23,268 nucleotides of DNA from positions 1 through 23,268 of IMG/VR virus record IMGVR_UViG_3300025120_000579, one strand, 5' to 3'. This DNA comes from a virus. The stretch's first letter is position 1. Each line of letters begins with the position of its first letter. Below the pieces are notes generated by a model. That model ran no database searches and was not told the DNA's origin. It was given only the letters and a program-made list of their open reading frames with translations. This document shows, one piece after another, positions 20,561 to 23,268 of the stretch. The translations under genes were made by a program, and so were the position numbers.

Positions 20561-22219
20561 ATGATAATAAGTAGAACAAATGTAGGGGACAAGATTTATC
20601 TTTCTTGGAGAGAAAATGGGGAGAAGAAACATGAAACTGTTTCCTTTGCTCCTTATTTTTATGTAGATGAGGATTCTAGAGAACCTACTTCTTACAAGGC
20701 TACTAAATATATAACTAGGGACTTTGAATATATCCGTGGTGATTGGGTAAATCTTGAAGGTAATAAACTAAAGAAAGTAGTAGTAGAATCATCATTTGAT
20801 ATTAGTAGAGCAAAAGGTATGTTCAAAAGAACCTATGAAGCAGATGTTCCCTTTCATTTTAGGTATGCAGTAGATAAAATTGATGATATGCCGGAATATG
20901 ATTTAAGAAAATGGTATTGGGATATGGAATGGCAACAAGGTGGAGAACATCATGATAAGATTACTACTATTGTAATGTATGATAATTACGATAAGCAATA
21001 TTATCAATGGGCTTGGTTTCCCCAAGAGAAGTTTGTTGAGCAAAAACAACACACTTCATTTCATTATTTAGTTTTTGATAATGAAAAAGATATGCTTGAA
21101 AACTTTATGACTTGTATGGTAGTAAAAGACCCCGATATGCTAATTGCATGGTTTGGAAACTTTGCAGATATCCCCAAACTATTAGATAGAGCCTGTTCAT
21201 TAGGATTAAACCCCAACATAATGTCCCCTTATGGCTCAATTAAAGGGGTTAAGAAGGCCAAGAAAGGACATACTTTTGCTTATGCTGACAAAGGATTCAG
21301 TCCTATAGAACAACCCATAGGCGGGCGCATAACCCTCAGTTTAGACTTGGCTTTTGAGCGACAATGGAACGATTCTCAAAGGGGTACGCTTCCTTCTTTA
21401 GCACTTGACTATATTGGAGAATTGGCTCTCAATAAAAAGAAATTGGTTTCTAAGAAGTTTAGCGACACCAATGAATTCTATCGCAGGGGTTGGTTAGAAG
21501 ATACTGAAACTTATCTTGCATATGCTATAAAAGATGTAAAACTGATTGTAGAGTTGGATGAAAAGAACTATTGTAGTGATGCTATTGTTTCTTTACAAAG
21601 ATTACTAAAAGCACCATTTGATGCTTGTTTCTATGCTTCACATATGGGTTCTATTTACTTTATGAGAAATGCTTGGTGGAAAGCACCTACAGGAGAAAGA
21701 GTAGAAAAGAGACAAGAGTACCAAGGTGCCATGATTTATGACCCTCTAAGTGAGAAGACTAATGGATTACATTTTAATGTCGCTGCTTTTGATTTTGCAG
21801 GTCTATATCCTAGTATGATGATTGCTAGAAACATATCATGGGAAACTATTAGCCACGAACCTACAGATTTTGCAGTTAATATTCTTACTCCTAGAGACTT
21901 TAGTGAGGTTTCCCATAAAGAAATGGTTTACTTTAAGACTGATAAAATGGGACTATTGCCCAAAGCAGTATTAGAACTGAAGGAACTTAGGAATGACTAT
22001 AAAGCCAAAATGAAAGAGGCAAGAGGGAAGCCAAACGGTGAGTATATGAAATGGCACAATAATCAAATGGCTGTTAAGAGATTAATGGCTTCATTTTATG
22101 GTATTGTTGCTTTCCAAGGTTTTGGTTGGGCTAATGTTACTCTAGCCGCTAGTATTACTGCAAGTGCAAGAGAGGCTATTAGATTAGCAGCGTTTAAGGC
22201 GAAGGAGATGGAAGTTTGA
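20561..22219 (+). CDS. polB: Family B DNA polymerase, N-terminal part lacking motif C
   Basis: A 552-residue protein. The exonuclease motifs are present: Exo I WDMEW (Asp121, Glu123), Exo II NFAD (200-203) and Exo III YAIKD (321-325). Polymerase motif A is DFAGLYPSM (411-419) and motif B is KRLMASFYG (506-514), with Ala where Asn is usual. The reading frame then stops at AFKAKEMEV, about 38 residues past motif B. Motif C (YGDTDS), which provides the second catalytic Asp, and the thumb are missing. No frame in the following 1 kb supplies them. The protein is therefore one half of a split polymerase or a fragment. No intein or frameshift signal is evident at the end. The start follows the clamp stop directly. 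Confidence 0.92.
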   Translation: MIISRTNVGDKIYLSWRENGEKKHETVSFAPYFYVDEDSREPTSYKATKYITRDFEYIRGDWVNLEGNKLKKVVVESSFDISRAKGMFKRTYEADVPFHFRYAVDKIDDMPEYDLRKWYWDMEWQQGGEHHDKITTIVMYDNYDKQYYQWAWFPQEKFVEQKQHTSFHYLVFDNEKDMLENFMTCMVVKDPDMLIAWFGNFADIPKLLDRACSLGLNPNIMSPYGSIKGVKKAKKGHTFAYADKGFSPIEQPIGGRITLSLDLAFERQWNDSQRGTLPSLALDYIGELALNKKKLVSKKFSDTNEFYRRGWLEDTETYLAYAIKDVKLIVELDEKNYCSDAIVSLQRLLKAPFDACFYASHMGSIYFMRNAWWKAPTGERVEKRQEYQGAMIYDPLSEKTNGLHFNVAAFDFAGLYPSMMIARNISWETISHEPTDFAVNILTPRDFSEVSHKEMVYFKTDKMGLLPKAVLELKELRNDYKAKMKEARGKPNGEYMKWHNNQMAVKRLMASFYGIVAFQGFGWANVTLAASITASAREAIRLAAFKAKEMEV

Positions 22220-22833
22220 TACCGGAACATGAAGATTTGGGAGATTTAGTTACAACTGAAACAGAATGGTATAGACCCCTTTATTCCCATTGGGAAGAGG
22301 AAGACTTAGATAAGTTTCAAGAGGAAAATGGCGTAGCATTCTGTGTTGTTGAACAAGGTTATCCTTGGACTTGGGGCTTTTCTAAACTTAGACCCCTTCA
22401 AAGTTTAATTGAAGAATATGGAAATCCAATCCATAGAGAAGAAAAATGGAATGGTAAATATTTAGGTTTGGAGTTTCCTAAAAGCAAATATCTTATAGAA
22501 TTTTATTCCTATGGTGATAAAGAAGAAGATAAGATAATAGAATCTTTACCTCTTGTTATATGTAATGATGGCCGTTGTAATGGTATTATTAATATGGAAG
22601 GGGATAGGTGCAATAAAAGAAACCATGAGGGAGGTTTTTGCGCTACTTGTAAGAAATATAATGATAAAGTTAAGGCAGGTAAATTGCGTGAATGTAAATA
22701 CTGCTCAAGCACTTATCACTCAACAAGAAGTTGTGAACTCAACCCTAAAGTTATTGAAGTAAATGCCAAAACAGAAGCACTTATCGCTAAGTATAGGTTG
22801 GAAGCGGAAGCGAGAAGGGAGTTGGAAGTATGA
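22216..22833 (+). CDS. Cys-rich zinc-binding protein after the split polymerase
   Basis: About 205 residues from TTG 22216, which overlaps the polymerase stop (TTGA) and has AAGGAG about nine bases upstream. The N-terminal 110 residues are acidic and aromatic (EWYRPLYSHWEEEDLDKF). From about 115 it is Cys-rich: CNDGRC, DRC, FCATC, then CKYCSSTYHSTRSCE, which resembles a CCHC zinc knuckle. The C-terminus is a charged helix. It does not contain a polymerase motif C or thumb. A role with the polymerase or single-stranded nucleic acid is possible but unproven. Confidence 0.65.
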   Translation: MIPEHEDLGDLVTTETEWYRPLYSHWEEEDLDKFQEENGVAFCVVEQGYPWTWGFSKLRPLQSLIEEYGNPIHREEKWNGKYLGLEFPKSKYLIEFYSYGDKEEDKIIESLPLVICNDGRCNGIINMEGDRCNKRNHEGGFCATCKKYNDKVKAGKLRECKYCSSTYHSTRSCELNPKVIEVNAKTEALIAKYRLEAEARRELEV

Positions 22834-23045
22834 GCGAAAAGAAATATGATAAAGATAGGGCTATATGGGAAATCTTATGGTTTTTAAAACGGGCTTCCGA
22901 CCCCGATGAATGTTGGGATTCTATACCATTACATGAATTAATTATGCAATTAAGAAGTCAAATGGATAAAACTGTTTGTGAAGGAGCATTGGCTATGATT
23001 TGGAATGAGTATGGAATGATGTCTTTTAGGGTTGATTTCGATTGA
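22830..23045 (+). CDS. Small helical protein, possible winged helix
   Basis: A 71-residue protein with DRAIWEILWFLKRASD, then SIPLHELIMQLRSQMDKTVCEGALAMIWNEYGMMSFRVDFD. The helices and the ending strand pair are compatible with a winged-helix fold, but the match is weak. The ATG overlaps the previous stop. Function is unknown. Confidence 0.55.
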   Translation: MSEKKYDKDRAIWEILWFLKRASDPDECWDSIPLHELIMQLRSQMDKTVCEGALAMIWNEYGMMSFRVDFD

Positions 23046-23152
23046 ATAGAATAAAATGTATGAAACCATTGGCACATAATCCTCAATTTGAGGGTAAGTT
23101 TCATTGTAAAAGATGTGCAGAAAGGTTGAAAGTGGGGAATAGCGATGAATAA
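23042..23152 (+). CDS. 36-residue Cys/His peptide, TTG start
   Basis: TTG 23042 overlaps the previous TGA (TTGA), the same coupling used at 10499 and 22216. The peptide has Cys6, His12, His21 and Cys22-Lys-Arg-Cys25, likely a small zinc-binding module, and is basic. It resembles the mini-ribbon peptides at 2344 and 9747. It is too short for certainty, but the overlap and metal ligands support it. Confidence 0.45.
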   Translation: MNRIKCMKPLAHNPQFEGKFHCKRCAERLKVGNSDE

Positions 23153-23268
23153 CTTTTTTAAGAAATGGATAAGAGAGACAGTTGGAAATAGAGAAGATAT
23201 ATTTTCATCTAATATGATACTAGAAGAAATAGTATCTAAGCGTGGAACAAGCCAATATCTTGGCACTG
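23145..23268 (+). CDS. 3'-truncated hypothetical protein
   Basis: An ATG at 23145 inside the end of the preceding gene opens a frame that runs to the window edge, 41 visible residues. It begins MNNFFKKWIRETVGNRED and continues MILEEIVSKRGTSQYLG. The latter part might be a helix-turn-helix, but too little is visible to assign a family. No strong ribosome site is present apart from the purine-rich AGTGGGG at 23131-23137. Confidence 0.45.
   Translation, partial: MNNFFKKWIRETVGNREDIFSSNMILEEIVSKRGTSQYLGT

Noticed and set aside
22150-22260. Intein or programmed frameshift joining the polymerase to its C-terminal half
   Set aside because: No intein-start Cys/Ser with a downstream His-Asn, no slippery site and no YGDTDS in any nearby frame.
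1-23268. CRISPR arrays, insertion sequences, rRNA
   Set aside because: No regularly spaced repeats, transposase motifs or rRNA-like sequence were seen.

Overview
This AT-rich, gene-packed window looks like part of the early and replication region of a tailed double-stranded DNA virus of a marine archaeon, most like the magroviruses of Marine Group II Euryarchaeota. That assignment is an inference. It rests on an archaeal-type replication and transcription set: family B DNA polymerase, PCNA clamp, RFC small subunit, ATP-dependent ligase, RPA-like protein and TFB. Virus-style architecture agrees with it: every gene is on the + strand, stop and start codons overlap (ATGA, TTGA), many proteins have only 30-100 residues, and ribosome sites are archaeal GGTGA/GGAGG. 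No capsid, portal or terminase gene is in view.

Layout. 1-3130: a 5'-truncated zinc and coiled-coil protein, a DNA-glycosylase-like conserved phage protein, and small zinc-ribbon and membrane peptides. 3131-7825: a dispersed ubiquitin-like cassette. It has a MoaD/ThiS/ubiquitin-like protein ending Gly-Gly-Ser-Glu, a 384-residue unknown that might hold a very diverged E2, a TFB, a compact E1/ThiF adenylating enzyme and a JAMM-motif peptidase. 7822-9745: a GroES-like co-chaperonin and a group I (GroEL-type) chaperonin, joined to the peptidase gene by overlapping codons. 9747-11483: small unknowns. 11443-18367: ligase, a protein with a C-terminal histone fold, a degenerate LAGLIDADG-like protein, an ATPase with a C-terminal PIP box (possible RFC large subunit), two winged-helix proteins, membrane and coiled-coil peptides, RFC small subunit, and an RPA-like protein. 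18368-18474: a non-coding leader with several hairpins and a possible pseudoknot. 18475-23268: a small unknown, a Sak4/RecA-like ATPase, the PCNA clamp, and a family B polymerase that stops just before motif C, followed by a Cys-rich protein and small DNA-binding-like genes running off the window.

Working together. The clamp, clamp loader, ligase, polymerase, RPA and recombinase form a largely self-sufficient archaeal replisome. TFB would redirect host RNA polymerase, and the histone-fold protein could organise DNA. The most unusual element is the Ubl-E1-JAB set in an archaeal virus. The two residues after the Ubl di-glycine imply that a peptidase, plausibly the JAB protein, must trim it before E1 can activate it. 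Protein modification or sulfur transfer are the two reasonable readings.
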